Below are positions 12,050-22,539 of a stretch of 64,000 nt of DNA, one piece after another (the first letter of the stretch is position 1; the number at the start of each line of letters is the position of its first letter). Position numbers and translations under genes: made by a program. Origin of the DNA: Azoarcus sp. CIB (GTDB lineage: Bacteria; Pseudomonadota; Gammaproteobacteria; Burkholderiales; Rhodocyclaceae); NCBI RefSeq assembly GCF_001190925.1, contig NZ_CP011072.1, forward strand, positions 4,216,001 through 4,280,000, read 5' to 3'. Below the pieces are notes generated by a model. It was not told where the DNA came from. It made no database searches and worked only from the letters and a program-made list of their open reading frames with translations.

Positions 12050-13189
12050 TCAGTCGGCCTGCTTGCGCAGGAAGGCCGGGATGTCGTACGTGCCCATGCC
12101 GTTGGCGCTCATCGCCTCGACCGTCGTGCGACGGTTGGTGCGAATGACCGCCGGAACGTCCAGGTTGGTCAGGTCGATGCCGCCGACCGAAGGGCCGTAC
12201 GTTCCGGTGCCCTGCACTACTTGCATCACCGGCTGGCGCGCAGCGCGCGGCACGCCGAGGCCGGTCGCGACGACGGTGACGCGGACGCAGTCTTCCATCG
12301 ATTCGTCGAACACCGTACCGTACTTGACGAAGGCTTCGGGCGCGGCGAAGGCCTGGACGGTCTTCACGGCGTCACGCACTTCGGACATCTTCAGCGAGCG
12401 GCTGGCCGTGATGTTGATCAGCACGCAGCGTGCGCCGGACAGTTCGGTACCCTCGAGCAGCGGGCTCACGGCGGCCTGCTCGGCGGCGATGCGTGCGCGG
12501 TCCATGCCGGAGGCTTCGGCCGAACCCATCATCGCGCGGCCCATCTCGCCCATTGCGGTGCGCACGTCCTGGAAGTCGACGTTCACCAGGCCCGGCACAT
12601 TGATGATCTCGGCGATGCCGCCAACGGCGCTGCGCAGCACGTTGTCGGCGGAGCGGAAGCAGTCCTCGAAGCCGGCGTCGTCGCCGTACACTTCGAGCAG
12701 CTTGTCGTTGAGGACGATGATCAGCGAGTCGACGTAGCGGGTCAGCTCCTCGACGCCGCTTTCCGCGACGCGCAGGCGGTTCTCGAAGTCGAAGGGCTTG
12801 GTCACGACCGCGACGGTCAGGATGCCCATCTCCTTGGCGATCTCGGCCACGACCGGCGCCGCGCCGGTGCCGGTGCCGCCGCCCATGCCGCCGGTGATGA
12901 AGCACATGTGGGCGCCGTCGAGCGCCGCAGCGATCGCTTCGCGCGAATCCTGCGCCGCGGCACGGCCGGCTTCGGGCTTCGAGCCGGCGCCCAGGCCCGA
13001 GTTGCCCAGCTGGATCTTGTTCGGGGCGAGGCAGCGATGGAGCGCCTGCGCATCGGTGTTGGCGACGATGAATTCGACGCCCTGCACCCCTTCCCGGATC
13101 ATGTGATCGACGGCATTGCCGCCGGCGCCGCCGACACCGATCACCTTGATGATCGTGCCGGTCTGCTCCTTCTCAACGATTTCAAACAT
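12050..13189 (-). CDS. ftsZ: Cell division GTPase FtsZ
   Basis: Tubulin-like GTPase that forms the Z ring. 379 residues from MFEIVEKEQTG. The nucleotide-binding segments are present (VGGAGGNAVDHM and the tubulin signature GGGTGTGAAP), and the C-terminal peptide YDIPAFLRKQAD binds FtsA/ZipA-type partners. The start is fixed by a perfect AGGAGG Shine-Dalgarno at 13198-13203, 8 nt upstream of the ATG. An AT-rich gap of 145 nt separates it from ftsA, leaving room for its own promoter. Confidence 0.99.
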   Translation of the reverse strand: MFEIVEKEQTGTIIKVIGVGGAGGNAVDHMIREGVQGVEFIVANTDAQALHRCLAPNKIQLGNSGLGAGSKPEAGRAAAQDSREAIAAALDGAHMCFITGGMGGGTGTGAAPVVAEIAKEMGILTVAVVTKPFDFENRLRVAESGVEELTRYVDSLIIVLNDKLLEVYGDDAGFEDCFRSADNVLRSAVGGIAEIINVPGLVNVDFQDVRTAMGEMGRAMMGSAEASGMDRARIAAEQAAVSPLLEGTELSGARCVLINITASRSLKMSEVRDAVKTVQAFAAPEAFVKYGTVFDESMEDCVRVTVVATGLGVPRAARQPVMQVVQGTGTYGPSVGGIDLTNLDVPAVIRTNRRTTVEAMSANGMGTYDIPAFLRKQAD

Positions 13190-13334
13190 TTGCCTCGCCT
13201 CCTGAAAAACAACCCCGATACGCACCGAGCCGCCGCCGAGTCTACATCTAGTAATAAATCAAAAGTTTACAACTAAATAAGGGGACCTGATCAACAACTC
13301 ATTCAATTTGGCTGAAAAATTCCACGCCGTTCCG
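13190..13334 (-). promoter_or_regulatory. AT-rich ftsA-ftsZ intergenic region, probable ftsZ promoter
   Basis: This 145-nt gap is the largest inside the division cluster and is clearly AT-richer than its surroundings around 13245-13290. It contains TTGTAA on the minus strand (13267-13272) with several weak -10-like hexamers downstream and ends in the strong AGGAGG ribosome site. No single -35/-10 pair stands out, so the promoter call is inferred from composition and from dedicated ftsZ promoters known elsewhere. Confidence 0.4.
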
Positions 13335-14564
13335 TCAAAAATTCTTCTCGAACCACGCCTTCATGCGGCCGAACACCTGCTTCACGCTCCGGGTGTCGCG
13401 CGCGAGCATGCCGCGGCGGCGCTGGGCATGGCCTTCCATGACCAGGCCCATGGCTGTGGCATAGCGCGGATGGCACACGACATCCGCAAGGCCTCCCGAA
13501 TACTGCGGTGCGCCCACGCGCACCGGCATGTGGAACACTTCCTCGCCGAGTTCGACCATGCCGAGCATCACGGACGAGCCACCGGCGAGCACGATGCCCG
13601 AGGAGAGCAGCTCTTCGTAGCCGCTGCGACGCAGCTCGGCCTGCACGAGTTCGAACAGTTCGGACACGCGCGGCTCGATGACGTCGGCGAGACGCTGGCG
13701 CGACAGCGGACGCGGCGGGCGGTCGCCGACGCCGGGTACCTCGATCATTTCCTCGGGATCGGCCAGCGTGTGCATCGCGACGCCGTGGCGGATCTTGATC
13801 TCCTCGGCTTCGGAGGTCGGCGTGCGCAGTGCCATCGCGATGTCGTTGGTGATCTGGTCGCCCGCGACCGGCAGCACCGCCGTGTGGCGGATCGCGCCGT
13901 GCGTGAAGACCGCGATGTCGGTCGTGCCGCCGCCGATGTCAACGAGGCACACGCCCAGTTCCTTCTCGTCCTCGGTCAGCACCGCATAGCTCGAGGCGAG
14001 CGGCTGCAGGATGAGATCCATGACCTCGAGTCCGCAGCGGCGCACGCACTTGATGACGTTCTGGGCCGCCGACACGGCGCCGGTGACGATATGCACCTTG
14101 ACCTCGAGCTTGACGCCGCTCATGCCGATCGGCTCGCGCACGCCGCCCTGCCCGTCGATGATGAATTCCTGGGTGAGCGTGTGCAGGATCTGCTGTTCCG
14201 CGGGCACCGGCATTGCACGGGCGACCTCGATCACGCGCTCGACGTCGAGCGGGGTGACCTCCTTGTCCTTGATCGCGACCATGCCGTTGGAGTTGAAGCT
14301 CTTGATGTGACTGCCGGCGATCCCGGTATAGACGTCGCGGATCTTGCAGTCGGCCATCAGCTCGACTTCCTGGATCACGCGCGAGATCGCATCGACGGTG
14401 GCCTCGATGTTCACGACCACGCCGCGCTTCAGGCCGCTGGTCGGCTGCGTACCGACGCCCACGACGTTGAGCCGCCCGTCGGGACGAACCTCCGCGACCA
14501 TGCACGTGACCTTGGCGGTACCGATGTCCAGCCCGACGATCAGGTCCTTGTATTCCTTGCTCAT
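13335..14564 (-). CDS. ftsA: Cell division protein FtsA
   Basis: Actin-like ATPase that tethers FtsZ to the membrane and activates the divisome. 409 residues. The phosphate-binding loops are visible: LIVGLDIGTAKVT near the N-terminus, LVDIGGGTTDIAVF in the middle and GIVLAGGSSVMLG near residue 345. The C-terminus (FGRMKAWFEKNF) forms the amphipathic membrane-targeting helix. The start overlaps the ftsQ stop by 4 nt (ATGA), implying translational coupling. Confidence 0.98.
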   Translation of the reverse strand: MSKEYKDLIVGLDIGTAKVTCMVAEVRPDGRLNVVGVGTQPTSGLKRGVVVNIEATVDAISRVIQEVELMADCKIRDVYTGIAGSHIKSFNSNGMVAIKDKEVTPLDVERVIEVARAMPVPAEQQILHTLTQEFIIDGQGGVREPIGMSGVKLEVKVHIVTGAVSAAQNVIKCVRRCGLEVMDLILQPLASSYAVLTEDEKELGVCLVDIGGGTTDIAVFTHGAIRHTAVLPVAGDQITNDIAMALRTPTSEAEEIKIRHGVAMHTLADPEEMIEVPGVGDRPPRPLSRQRLADVIEPRVSELFELVQAELRRSGYEELLSSGIVLAGGSSVMLGMVELGEEVFHMPVRVGAPQYSGGLADVVCHPRYATAMGLVMEGHAQRRRGMLARDTRSVKQVFGRMKAWFEKNF

Positions 14565-15409
14565 TGCTTGCCTTTCGCTGCCTTGAAGTCCCCCACCGGG
14601 GTGAGGGCGAATCCGCTCGGGTAGCGGAGATCCGCTACCGCCACTTGCACACCAACCTTTTCCTTCGCCTGCGACCAGGCGCTCACGAAGCGCTCCAGGC
14701 GCTCGCCGATCGGCGCCTTTTCCTGGTCACGGCCGAGCATGATCACCATGCCGTCGTCGAGCTTGAGCTCCCACGCCTCGCGCGCAGAGAGCGCGAGACC
14801 GACGAGCTTGCGGCCGAGCGGCTCGAGCATCGCGCCGAATTCGCGGTGCTTCGCCTGGATATAGGCAGCCGACCCCTGCGGCCCGGAGAAGGACGGCAGT
14901 TCGGCGTTGCTCGCCGCGACGAAGACCTCGCCCTGGCGGTTGACGAGCTGCGAATCGCCGCTTTCGGACACAGTCCAGTAGGCCGCGGCCTGGTGTTCTT
15001 CGAGGCGCAGTTCCAGCACGTCGGGCCAGCGGCGGCGGACTTCGGCGCGCCGGACCCAGGGCAGTTTCTCGAAGGTCTCGCGCACGGTTTCGAGGTCCAC
15101 CGAGAAGAAGTTGCCGTGGATCGCACTGCGGGCCACGTATTCGAGCTGTTCGGTGGTCACCTGCGCGGGAGGCGTCAACACGACCACCTCGCGCAGCGGA
15201 AACAGGGGACGCGACAGGAACCACGCAACGAACGCGTAGCCGAACGCAACCGCCGCGAACAGCATCAGGATGTCCGAGAACAGGTTAAGCACGGCCGGCC
15301 GATGCCACACGCCCTCGCGCTCATGCGCGCGACCGGGCATCCGGCTCGTGCCGGAAAGCCCGCGCGCAGCAAGCGGAGAACGCAGGCGGAATTCAGCCAA
15401 GGCGGGCAT
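14561..15409 (-). CDS. ftsQ: Cell division protein FtsQ
   Basis: Bitopic divisome scaffold connecting FtsL/FtsB to late proteins. After a cytoplasmic tail comes one membrane helix (about residues 43-65), then a POTRA-like segment ([16 protein letters not shown]...) and the FtsQ beta domain. The ATG at 15409 gives 282 residues and overlaps ddl by 17 nt. An in-frame GTG at 15310, giving a product beginning VWHRPAVLN, is a plausible alternative because many betaproteobacterial FtsQ start close to that motif. The gene identity is firm, the start is not. Confidence 0.93.
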   Translation of the reverse strand: MPALAEFRLRSPLAARGLSGTSRMPGRAHEREGVWHRPAVLNLFSDILMLFAAVAFGYAFVAWFLSRPLFPLREVVVLTPPAQVTTEQLEYVARSAIHGNFFSVDLETVRETFEKLPWVRRAEVRRRWPDVLELRLEEHQAAAYWTVSESGDSQLVNRQGEVFVAASNAELPSFSGPQGSAAYIQAKHREFGAMLEPLGRKLVGLALSAREAWELKLDDGMVIMLGRDQEKAPIGERLERFVSAWSQAKEKVGVQVAVADLRYPSGFALTPVGDFKAAKGKQ

Positions 15410-16334
15410 CCTCCAGGATCGAGAGACACAGCTGGGTGAAGTCCATGCCCGCCACGCGCGCCGCCATCGGCACGAGCGAGTGGCCAGTCATGCCAGGACT
15501 GGTGTTCATTTCCAGCAGATAGGGACGCCCGTCCTCGGTCAGGATCAGATCGGCGCGGCCCCAGCCGCGGCAACCGAGCACGCGTGCGCTCTGCATGATC
15601 AACGCCTGCAGCGCCTGCTCCTGCGCGGCGGGCAGCCCGCAGGGGCACAGATAGCGCGTATCGTCGGTGAAGTATTTGTTCTGGTAGTCGTAGTTGCCGC
15701 CGGGCGCTTCGATACGGATCAGCGGCAGTGCCCGGTCATGCAGGAAGGGCGCGGTCAGTTCCGCACCGGAGATGAACTCCTCGGCGATCACGAGATCGTC
15801 GAAGCGGGCCGCGAGCTCCCACGCGGCCTTCAGCTGGCCGGGCTCGGTGACCTTGGTCGCCCCCATGCTGGACCCTTCATGCACCGGCTTGACGAAGATC
15901 GGCAGGCCGAGATCGGCGACGACCGCATCCCAGTCGGTGTCGGCGTTCAGGATGGCGTAGCGCGGGGTCGGCAGGCCGCAAGCCGCCCACACCATCTTCG
16001 TGCGCCACTTGTCCATCGCCAGCGCCGACGCCATCACGCCGCTGCCCGTGTAGGGGATCTTCAGCAGTTCAAGCATGCCCTGCACCGTGCCGTCCTCGCC
16101 GCCGCGGCCGTGCAGCGCGATGAAGGCGCGGTCGTACTCCTGCTCTTTGAGGATGTGCAGGTCGAGCTCGGCGGGGTCGAAGCCGTGTGCGTCCACGCCC
16201 GCAGCACGCAGCGCCGCGAGCACGGCGCCGCCCGACATCAGCGAGACGTCCCTCTCGGCCGAGGTGCCGCCCAACAGCACCGCGACCTTGCCGAATTTTG
16301 CACGCATGGCCGGATCGACCACGGCCTTGTCCAT
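15393..16334 (-). CDS. ddl: D-alanine--D-alanine ligase
   Basis: ATP-grasp enzyme making D-Ala-D-Ala for the peptidoglycan stem. 313 residues from [10 protein letters not shown]; an internal ATG at 16307 ([14 protein letters not shown]) is also possible. Conserved parts: [16 protein letters not shown] at the N-terminus, [14 protein letters not shown] in the ATP-grasp core, and [15 protein letters not shown] at the end (Mg2+ and substrate site). The open frame extends far upstream only because it reads out of frame through murC. It starts 11 nt after the murC stop. Confidence 0.96.
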   Translation of the reverse strand: MDKAVVDPAMRAKFGKVAVLLGGTSAERDVSLMSGGAVLAALRAAGVDAHGFDPAELDLHILKEQEYDRAFIALHGRGGEDGTVQGMLELLKIPYTGSGVMASALAMDKWRTKMVWAACGLPTPRYAILNADTDWDAVVADLGLPIFVKPVHEGSSMGATKVTEPGQLKAAWELAARFDDLVIAEEFISGAELTAPFLHDRALPLIRIEAPGGNYDYQNKYFTDDTRYLCPCGLPAAQEQALQALIMQSARVLGCRGWGRADLILTEDGRPYLLEMNTSPGMTGHSLVPMAARVAGMDFTQLCLSILEDARLG

Positions 16335-16345
16335 CACTTCGCCGC

Positions 16346-17761
16346 TCACGCCACTTCCTCGTTGTTCGCCAGTTTTCCGGGCACGGCGCCGATCGAGCCC
16401 GCCCCCATCGTGATCACCACGTCGCCGTCGCGCACCGCCGAGAGGATCGTCGCAGGCATGTCGCCGATATCCTCGACGAAGACCGGCTCGACCTTGCCCG
16501 ACACGCGGATCGCGCGCGCCAGCGAACGCCCGTCCGCCGCGACGACCGGCGCTTCGCCGGCGGCATACACCTCGGCCAACAGCAGGGCGTCGACGGTCGA
16601 CAACACCTTGACGAAGTCCTCGAAGCAGTCGCGCGTGCGCGTATAGCGGTGCGGCTGGAAGGCGAGGACGAGGCGGCGGCCGGGGAATGCGCCGCGCGCG
16701 GCGGCCAGCGTCGCTGCCATCTCGACCGGGTGGTGGCCGTAATCGTCGACCAGCGTAAAGCTGCCGCGCTCGCTGCCATCCTCGCCGCGCAGAGGAATCT
16801 CGCCGTAGCGCTGGAATCTCCGCCCGACCCCCTTGAACTCGGAGAGCGCCTTGATGATCGCCTCGTCCGGCACCTGCGCCTCGGTGGCCACGGCGATCGC
16901 GGCGAGCGCGTTGAGCACGTTGTGCAGGCCCGGCAGGTTCAGTTCGATCGGCAGGCGGCTGATCGTGCCGTTCACGCGGACGGCGTCGAACAGCATGCGG
17001 CCGCCTTCGGCACGGATGTTCTCGGCGCGGATGTTCGCGGTCTCCGACAGGCCGTAGCGGACGATCTGCTTCGACACCAGCGGCATGATCGAACGCACGT
17101 GCGGGTCGTCCTCGCACAGTACCGCGACGCCGTAGAACGGCAGGTGCTGCAGGAAATCGACGAAGGCCTGCTTGAGGCGGGCGAAATCGTGCCCGTAGGT
17201 GTCCATGTGATCGGCGTCGATGTTCGTGACGACCGAGATCACCGGCGTGAGCAGCAGGAAGGATGCGTCGGACTCGTCCGCCTCGGCGACAAGGAAATCG
17301 CCCTTGCCGAGCCGCGCGTTCGCGCCCGCTGCGTTGAGCTTGCCACCGATCACGAAGGTGGGATCCAGGCCGCCCTCCGCGAGGATGCTCGCGACGAGCG
17401 AGGTCGTCGTGGTCTTGCCGTGGGTGCCCGCGATCGCGATGCCCTGCTTGAGGCGCATCAGCTCGGCGAGCATCTGGGCACGAGGCACCACCGGGATGTG
17501 TCGTGCGCGCGCGGCCGTGACTTCGGGATTATCGTTGCGCACCGCGGTGGAGATCACGACGGCATCGGCTTGGGCGACGTTTTCGGCCGCGTGGCCGGAG
17601 ACGACACGCGCGCCAAGTGCGCGCAGGCGGCGCGTCGCTGCATTCTCGCCGAGATCCGAGCCGCTGACCGTGTAGCCGAGGTTGACCAGCACCTCGGCGA
17701 TGCCGCTCATGCCGGCACCGCCGATACCGACGAAATGGATGCGTTTGACTTTGTGCTTCAT
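16346..17761 (-). CDS. murC: UDP-N-acetylmuramate--L-alanine ligase
   Basis: First Mur ligase, adding L-Ala to UDP-MurNAc. 471 residues. The UDP-binding loop [16 protein letters not shown] is at the N-terminus, the ATP-binding P-loop is [13 protein letters not shown] (about residues 117-129), and the central [10 protein letters not shown] and C-terminal DDYGHHPVE motifs are typical. The start overlaps the murG stop by 4 nt. No murB lies next to it; that gene must be elsewhere. Confidence 0.98.
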   Translation of the reverse strand: MKHKVKRIHFVGIGGAGMSGIAEVLVNLGYTVSGSDLGENAATRRLRALGARVVSGHAAENVAQADAVVISTAVRNDNPEVTAARARHIPVVPRAQMLAELMRLKQGIAIAGTHGKTTTTSLVASILAEGGLDPTFVIGGKLNAAGANARLGKGDFLVAEADESDASFLLLTPVISVVTNIDADHMDTYGHDFARLKQAFVDFLQHLPFYGVAVLCEDDPHVRSIMPLVSKQIVRYGLSETANIRAENIRAEGGRMLFDAVRVNGTISRLPIELNLPGLHNVLNALAAIAVATEAQVPDEAIIKALSEFKGVGRRFQRYGEIPLRGEDGSERGSFTLVDDYGHHPVEMAATLAAARGAFPGRRLVLAFQPHRYTRTRDCFEDFVKVLSTVDALLLAEVYAAGEAPVVAADGRSLARAIRVSGKVEPVFVEDIGDMPATILSAVRDGDVVITMGAGSIGAVPGKLANNEEVA

Positions 17762-18828
17762 TGCTTTCTCCCTGCCGCGAGGTCTTCGCAGACCTTCGCG
17801 ACCGCCTCGGCGGCATGCGGCTTTGCCAGCGCGCGAGCCTTCGTGGCCATGTCGAGCAGGCGCGTGCGATCGAGGCTCGCCAGAATGCCCGCCAGCCGCT
17901 CGGCGTTGAGTTCGGTTTGCGGGAGCAGGTATGCCGCTCCCTGATCGGCGAGGAATCGCGCGTTGCCGGTCTGGTGATCGTCTACCGCGTGCGGGAAGGG
18001 CACCAGCAGGCTCGCGGCGCCCGCCGCCGCCAGCTCCGCGACGGTCAGCGCACCCGCACGGCAGATGACGAGATCGGCTTCGGCGTATTTCGTCGCCATG
18101 TCGTCGATGAATGGCAGCAACTCGCCTTCGACGCCCGCAGCGGCGTAAGCGTTGCGCAGCGCGTCGAGCTGCTTCGTGCCGGCCTGGTGCGTGACGAGCG
18201 GGCGCTCGGTCGGCTTCATGCGTGCGAGCGCCTGCGGCACCGTTTCGTTGAGCACCGCTGCGCCCAGACTGCCGCCGACCACAAGCACCCTGAGGGCGCC
18301 GCTCCGGCCGGCAAAGCGCTCGGCGGGTGCCGGGACGGCCGCAATGTCGGCACGCACCGGGTTGCCGACCCAGGCGGCCTTCTTCAGCACCTTCGGGAAG
18401 CCGGCCAGGACCCGGTCTGCGACGCCGGCGAGCACGCGGTTCGCGAGCCCGGCAACAGAGTTCTGTTCGTGCAGCGCCAACGGACGGCCCGTAAGCGCGG
18501 CCATCATGCCGCCAGGAAAGGTCACGTAGCCCCCCATGCCGAGCACGACGTCGGGCCGGATGCGTCCCAGCTCACGCAAGGCCTGCCAGAATCCGCGCAG
18601 CAGGTTCAGCGGCAACAGCAGCTTGCGCAGGATGCCCTTGCCGCGCAGCGCGGTGAAGCGCACCCATGCGGTTTCGTAGCCACGCTCGGGGACGAGGCGC
18701 GCCTCCATGCCGTCGGGGTTGCCCATCCACACGATGCGCCAGCCGCGCGCGCGCAGGACTTCCGCCACGGCGATGCCGGGGAAGATGTGACCGCCCGTGC
18801 CACCGGCCATCACGAGGAGCGTCTTCAT
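17758..18828 (-). CDS. murG: Lipid II synthase MurG (GT28)
   Basis: Membrane-associated glycosyltransferase that adds GlcNAc to lipid I. 356 residues. The N-terminal G-loop [31 protein letters not shown] and the C-terminal nucleotide-sugar motif [16 protein letters not shown] are intact. Both ends overlap neighbours by 4 nt (ftsW upstream, murC downstream), so translation is coupled. Confidence 0.98.
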   Translation of the reverse strand: MKTLLVMAGGTGGHIFPGIAVAEVLRARGWRIVWMGNPDGMEARLVPERGYETAWVRFTALRGKGILRKLLLPLNLLRGFWQALRELGRIRPDVVLGMGGYVTFPGGMMAALTGRPLALHEQNSVAGLANRVLAGVADRVLAGFPKVLKKAAWVGNPVRADIAAVPAPAERFAGRSGALRVLVVGGSLGAAVLNETVPQALARMKPTERPLVTHQAGTKQLDALRNAYAAAGVEGELLPFIDDMATKYAEADLVICRAGALTVAELAAAGAASLLVPFPHAVDDHQTGNARFLADQGAAYLLPQTELNAERLAGILASLDRTRLLDMATKARALAKPHAAEAVAKVCEDLAAGRKQ

Positions 18829-20057
18829 GAGCGCCCCCGCATCACTTGCCGATTCTCCCAGTCAACGCGCAGCAGTATCGCGAGCGCGAGACAGTTCGCG
18901 ACGATGCCCGAGCCGCCGAAGCTCATCAGGGGAAGCGTGAGCCCCTTGGTGGGCAGGAGGCCCGTATTCACGCCCATGTTGATGAAGGACTGCACGCCGA
19001 TCCACAGACCGATGCCCATCGCCACCAGGCCCGAGAAGTAACGTTCGAGCTTGATCGCCTCGCGTCCGATCATCATCGCGCGATGCACGAGGATCGCGAA
19101 CAGGACGACGATGGTCAGCACGCCGACGAAACCGAGTTCCTCGGCGATCACCGCAAGCAGGAAGTCGGTGTGCGCTTCGGGCAGGTAGAAGAGCTTTTCG
19201 ACACTCGCGCCGAGGCCGACGCCGAACCACTCGCCGCGGCCGAATGCGATCAGCGCGTGCGACAACTGGTAACCCTTGCCGAAGGCGTCCTGCCACGGGT
19301 CCATGAAGCCGAACAGGCGGTCGCGGCGGTAGGGCGAGAGCCAGACCAGCAGCGCGAGGCCGATCACCGCGACGATTGCGAGGAGGACGAAGACGCGCAC
19401 GTTGATGCCGCCGAGGAACAGCACCCCGAAGGCGATCGCGGCGACGACGACGAAGGCGCCGAAGTCCGGCTCGCGCAGCAGCAGGAAGCCGACGAGAACG
19501 ATGGTGATCGCCATCGGCAGGAAGCCGCGCCGGAAGCTGCCCATGTCTGGGAGCTTGCGCACCGTGTAATCCGCGGCATACAGCGCGGCGAAGAGCTTCA
19601 TCAGCTCGGACGGTTGCAGATTGACCGGACCGAGCGGCAGCCAGCGCTGCGCACCGTTGACTTCCCGGCCGACGCCGGGGATCAGCACGACGACCAACAA
19701 TGCGAGGCCGGCCAGGAACAGCAGCGGCGCAAACTGCTGCCACTGGCGCATCGTCACCTGGAAGGCCATCAGACCAGCGACCACGCCGATCGAGAGGAAG
19801 ATCGCGTGGCGGATCACGAAGTAGTACGGCTGGTAACCGGTGAACTTGCTACCTTCGGCGATCGCGATGGACGAGGAATAGACCATCACGAGACCGATCA
19901 GCAGCAGCGCGGCCGCGGACCAGATCAGCAGCGGATCGAGGTCGCGAGCGGGTGTCTGAGGGCGCATCAGGCGATTGACCGCGCGGCTCGTGTCCGAACC
20001 GATGCCGCCGGTGTTGCGCGAGGCGATCAAGCCGCTGAGGGCCGTCACGAATTTCAT
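18825..20057 (-). CDS. ftsW: Peptidoglycan glycosyltransferase FtsW (SEDS)
   Basis: Septal peptidoglycan polymerase working with FtsI. 410 residues with about ten membrane helices. SEDS family hallmarks include [16 protein letters not shown], the large periplasmic loop with [24 protein letters not shown], and the C-terminal [15 protein letters not shown]. The first 45 residues are cytoplasmic and poorly conserved; an internal ATG ([11 protein letters not shown]) could be the start instead. The stop overlaps the murG start by 4 nt. Confidence 0.97.
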   Translation of the reverse strand: MKFVTALSGLIASRNTGGIGSDTSRAVNRLMRPQTPARDLDPLLIWSAAALLLIGLVMVYSSSIAIAEGSKFTGYQPYYFVIRHAIFLSIGVVAGLMAFQVTMRQWQQFAPLLFLAGLALLVVVLIPGVGREVNGAQRWLPLGPVNLQPSELMKLFAALYAADYTVRKLPDMGSFRRGFLPMAITIVLVGFLLLREPDFGAFVVVAAIAFGVLFLGGINVRVFVLLAIVAVIGLALLVWLSPYRRDRLFGFMDPWQDAFGKGYQLSHALIAFGRGEWFGVGLGASVEKLFYLPEAHTDFLLAVIAEELGFVGVLTIVVLFAILVHRAMMIGREAIKLERYFSGLVAMGIGLWIGVQSFINMGVNTGLLPTKGLTLPLMSFGGSGIVANCLALAILLRVDWENRQVMRGRS

Positions 20058-21451
20058 GTCGCGCTCACCCCCGGCTGACGAAGCACTGCCGCCACGAACA
20101 CCTCGGCGCGATGGGCATAGTTGCGGAACATGTCGAGACTCGCGCAGGCGGGCGAAAGCAGCACGACATCGCCCCGTTGCGCGAGCGTCGCAGCGTGGGC
20201 AACGGCCGCATCCATGTCGGCCGCACGCTCGGTCGGCACACCCGAACCCGCCAGCGCCGCATCGATGAGTGCGGCATCGCGACCGATGAGGATGACGGCA
20301 CGGGCGTGGCGCGCAACGGCCTCGCGCAGGGGCGAAAAATCCTGCCCCTTCCCATCACCGCCGGCGATCAGGACGACCGGCCGGCCCAGACCTTCCAGCG
20401 CGGCCAGCGTGGCGCCCACATTGGTGCCCTTGGAATCGTCGTAGAACACCACGCCGTCGGTACGCCGCGCAACGGGCTCGACCCGGTGCGGCAGACCGCG
20501 GAAGGCCTTCAGACCCTCGATGAGCGCGGGATAGGGAAGGTCGATCGTGCGGGCGAGCGCCAGTGCCGCCATCGCGTTCGCCGCATTGTGCGCACCTGCG
20601 ATAGGAAGTTCGGCGATGGGCACGAGGCGCTGGCCGCCGCAGGCGAGCCATGCGGCGCCGTCCGCGTCGGTGACAATGCCGTAATCGTCGGGTCCCGTCG
20701 GAACGTCGGTACCGAAGGACACGACGCGCCGCCCGGCCTGCGCCATCCCCATCACGCGCGCGTCCTGGCGGTTGAGCACCTGCGCGCCACCGCCGTCGAA
20801 GATGTGCGCCTTGATGGCCGCGTAGCGCTCGAGGTCGCCGTGGCGGTCGAGATGATCGTCCGTGACGTTCAGCACCGTCGCGCCTTCGGCATTCAGGCCG
20901 GCGGTGGTTTCGAGCTGGAAGCTCGACAGCTCCAGCACCCAGCATTCGGGGAGCGCTGCGCCGCGATCCATCCGCTCCATGAGCACGGTCAGCGCAGCCG
21001 GGCTGATGTTGCCGGCGGCGACGGCATCCAGTCCGGCCGCACGGCACAGCGCCGCCGTCAACGCGGTGGTCGTGGTCTTGCCGTTCGTGCCCGTGATCGC
21101 AAGGATTCGGGTACGGGAGCGCTCCTGCCCGGCGAGCGCTTCGGCAAGCAGCGTCATCTCGCCGACGATCGCGATGCCGCGGCGACGCGCTTCGGCCAGC
21201 ACCGGGGTGCGCGCGTCGACGCCCGGGCTGAGCGCAATGCGCGCAACGCCGTCGAGGAGGCTGTCGGAGAACTCGCCGAGGACGATCTCGGCCACCGGCA
21301 CGCTCGCCCTGAGCACGGAGAGGCCCGGCGGCTCGCGGCGGCTGTCGGCCACGCGCACGCGCGCGCCCTGCCGTGCGCACCATTGTGCCATCGCCAGGCC
21401 GGACTCGCCGAGCCCGAGAACCAGCACGAGCTTGTCGGATGCGGCGCTCAT
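20054..21451 (-). CDS. murD: UDP-N-acetylmuramoyl-L-alanine--D-glutamate ligase
   Basis: Second Mur ligase. 465 residues from [22 protein letters not shown]. The P-loop [17 protein letters not shown], the central [11 protein letters not shown] and the C-terminal [15 protein letters not shown] segment identify MurD rather than another Mur ligase. The ATG overlaps the mraY stop by 4 nt; the long open frame upstream is a shadow in the mraY gene. Confidence 0.98.
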   Translation of the reverse strand: MSAASDKLVLVLGLGESGLAMAQWCARQGARVRVADSRREPPGLSVLRASVPVAEIVLGEFSDSLLDGVARIALSPGVDARTPVLAEARRRGIAIVGEMTLLAEALAGQERSRTRILAITGTNGKTTTTALTAALCRAAGLDAVAAGNISPAALTVLMERMDRGAALPECWVLELSSFQLETTAGLNAEGATVLNVTDDHLDRHGDLERYAAIKAHIFDGGGAQVLNRQDARVMGMAQAGRRVVSFGTDVPTGPDDYGIVTDADGAAWLACGGQRLVPIAELPIAGAHNAANAMAALALARTIDLPYPALIEGLKAFRGLPHRVEPVARRTDGVVFYDDSKGTNVGATLAALEGLGRPVVLIAGGDGKGQDFSPLREAVARHARAVILIGRDAALIDAALAGSGVPTERAADMDAAVAHAATLAQRGDVVLLSPACASLDMFRNYAHRAEVFVAAVLRQPGVSAT

Positions 21452-22536
21452 CTCAGCTTCAGGGTCGAAAGGCCGAACAGCACGAGCATGATCGTGATGA
21501 TCCAGAAGCGCACTACGACCTGGGTTTCCTTCCAGCCGCCCAGCTCGTAGTGGTGATGCAGAGGCGCCATGCGGAAGATGCGCTTGCCGCCGCTGTACTT
21601 GAAGTACAGCACCTGCGCCATCACCGACATCGTCTCGGCGACGAAGAGGCCGCCCATGATGAAGAGCACAATCTCCTGCCGCACGACGACCGCGACCGTT
21701 CCCAGCGCGGCCCCCAGCGCCAGCGCACCGACGTCGCCCATGAAGACTTCCGCCGGATAGGCGTTGAACCACAGAAAACCAAGCCCCGCTCCGCACAGGG
21801 CGCCGCAGAATACGGCGAGCTCTCCCGCGCCGTTGATGTAGGGCACGCCGAGATACTTCGAGAATCCGGCATGGCCGGCGACGTAGGCGAAGATCGCGAG
21901 CGCGCCGGCGACCATCACGGTCGGCATGATCGCGAGGCCGTCGAGGCCGTCGGTGAGGTTCACCGCGTGGCTCGTGCCGTTGATGACGAAATACGAAAGG
22001 GCGATGAAGCCGTAGATGCCCAGCGGGTACGACACGGCCTTGAAGAAGGGCACGATCAGTTCGGTCTGCGCCGGCTCGTGCGCCGTCAGCCCGAGGAACA
22101 GCGCTGCGGCCAGCGCGATCAGCGAGGTCCACAGGTACTTCCAGCGGCTCGCCAGGCCCTTCGGGTCGCGATGCACGACCTTGCGCCAGTCATCGACCCA
22201 ACCGACCACGCCGAAGCCCAGCGTGACGAGCAGTGTCACCCACACGTACTGGTTGCGCAGATCGCCCCACAGCAGCGTCGTGACCGCGATCGCGATGAGG
22301 ATCAGCGCGCCGCCCATCGTGGGGGTGCCGGCCTTGGTGAGGTGCGACTTCGGGCCGTCGTCGCGCACGGCCTGGCCGATCTTCTTCGCTGCCAACCAGC
22401 GGATCAGCGACGGGCCGAAGACGAAGGAAATGATCAGCGCGGTGAGCGCGGCAAGGACCGTGCGCAGCGTAATGTAGCCGAGCACATTGAAGGTGCGGAT
22501 ATCCTGACCCAGCCAGAGGGCGAGTTCGAGCAGCAT
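21448..22536 (-). CDS. mraY: Phospho-N-acetylmuramoyl-pentapeptide transferase
   Basis: Integral membrane enzyme that makes lipid I from UDP-MurNAc-pentapeptide and undecaprenyl phosphate. 362 residues, about ten helices. Signatures: [25 protein letters not shown] (catalytic Asp region), [14 protein letters not shown] and the cytoplasmic [11 protein letters not shown] loop. It starts 3 nt after the murF stop. Confidence 0.98.
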   Translation of the reverse strand: MLLELALWLGQDIRTFNVLGYITLRTVLAALTALIISFVFGPSLIRWLAAKKIGQAVRDDGPKSHLTKAGTPTMGGALILIAIAVTTLLWGDLRNQYVWVTLLVTLGFGVVGWVDDWRKVVHRDPKGLASRWKYLWTSLIALAAALFLGLTAHEPAQTELIVPFFKAVSYPLGIYGFIALSYFVINGTSHAVNLTDGLDGLAIMPTVMVAGALAIFAYVAGHAGFSKYLGVPYINGAGELAVFCGALCGAGLGFLWFNAYPAEVFMGDVGALALGAALGTVAVVVRQEIVLFIMGGLFVAETMSVMAQVLYFKYSGGKRIFRMAPLHHHYELGGWKETQVVVRFWIITIMLVLFGLSTLKLR

Positions 22537-22539
22537 GGA

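Noticed and set aside
16349-17117. N-terminal extension of ddl through murC
   Set aside because: This part of the 574-codon frame is out-of-frame murC sequence; Ddl proper begins at 16334 or 16307.
17758-17761. Missing murB in the cell wall cluster
   Set aside because: murB is absent between murC and ddl, but it is located elsewhere in many betaproteobacteria, so this is not an anomaly.
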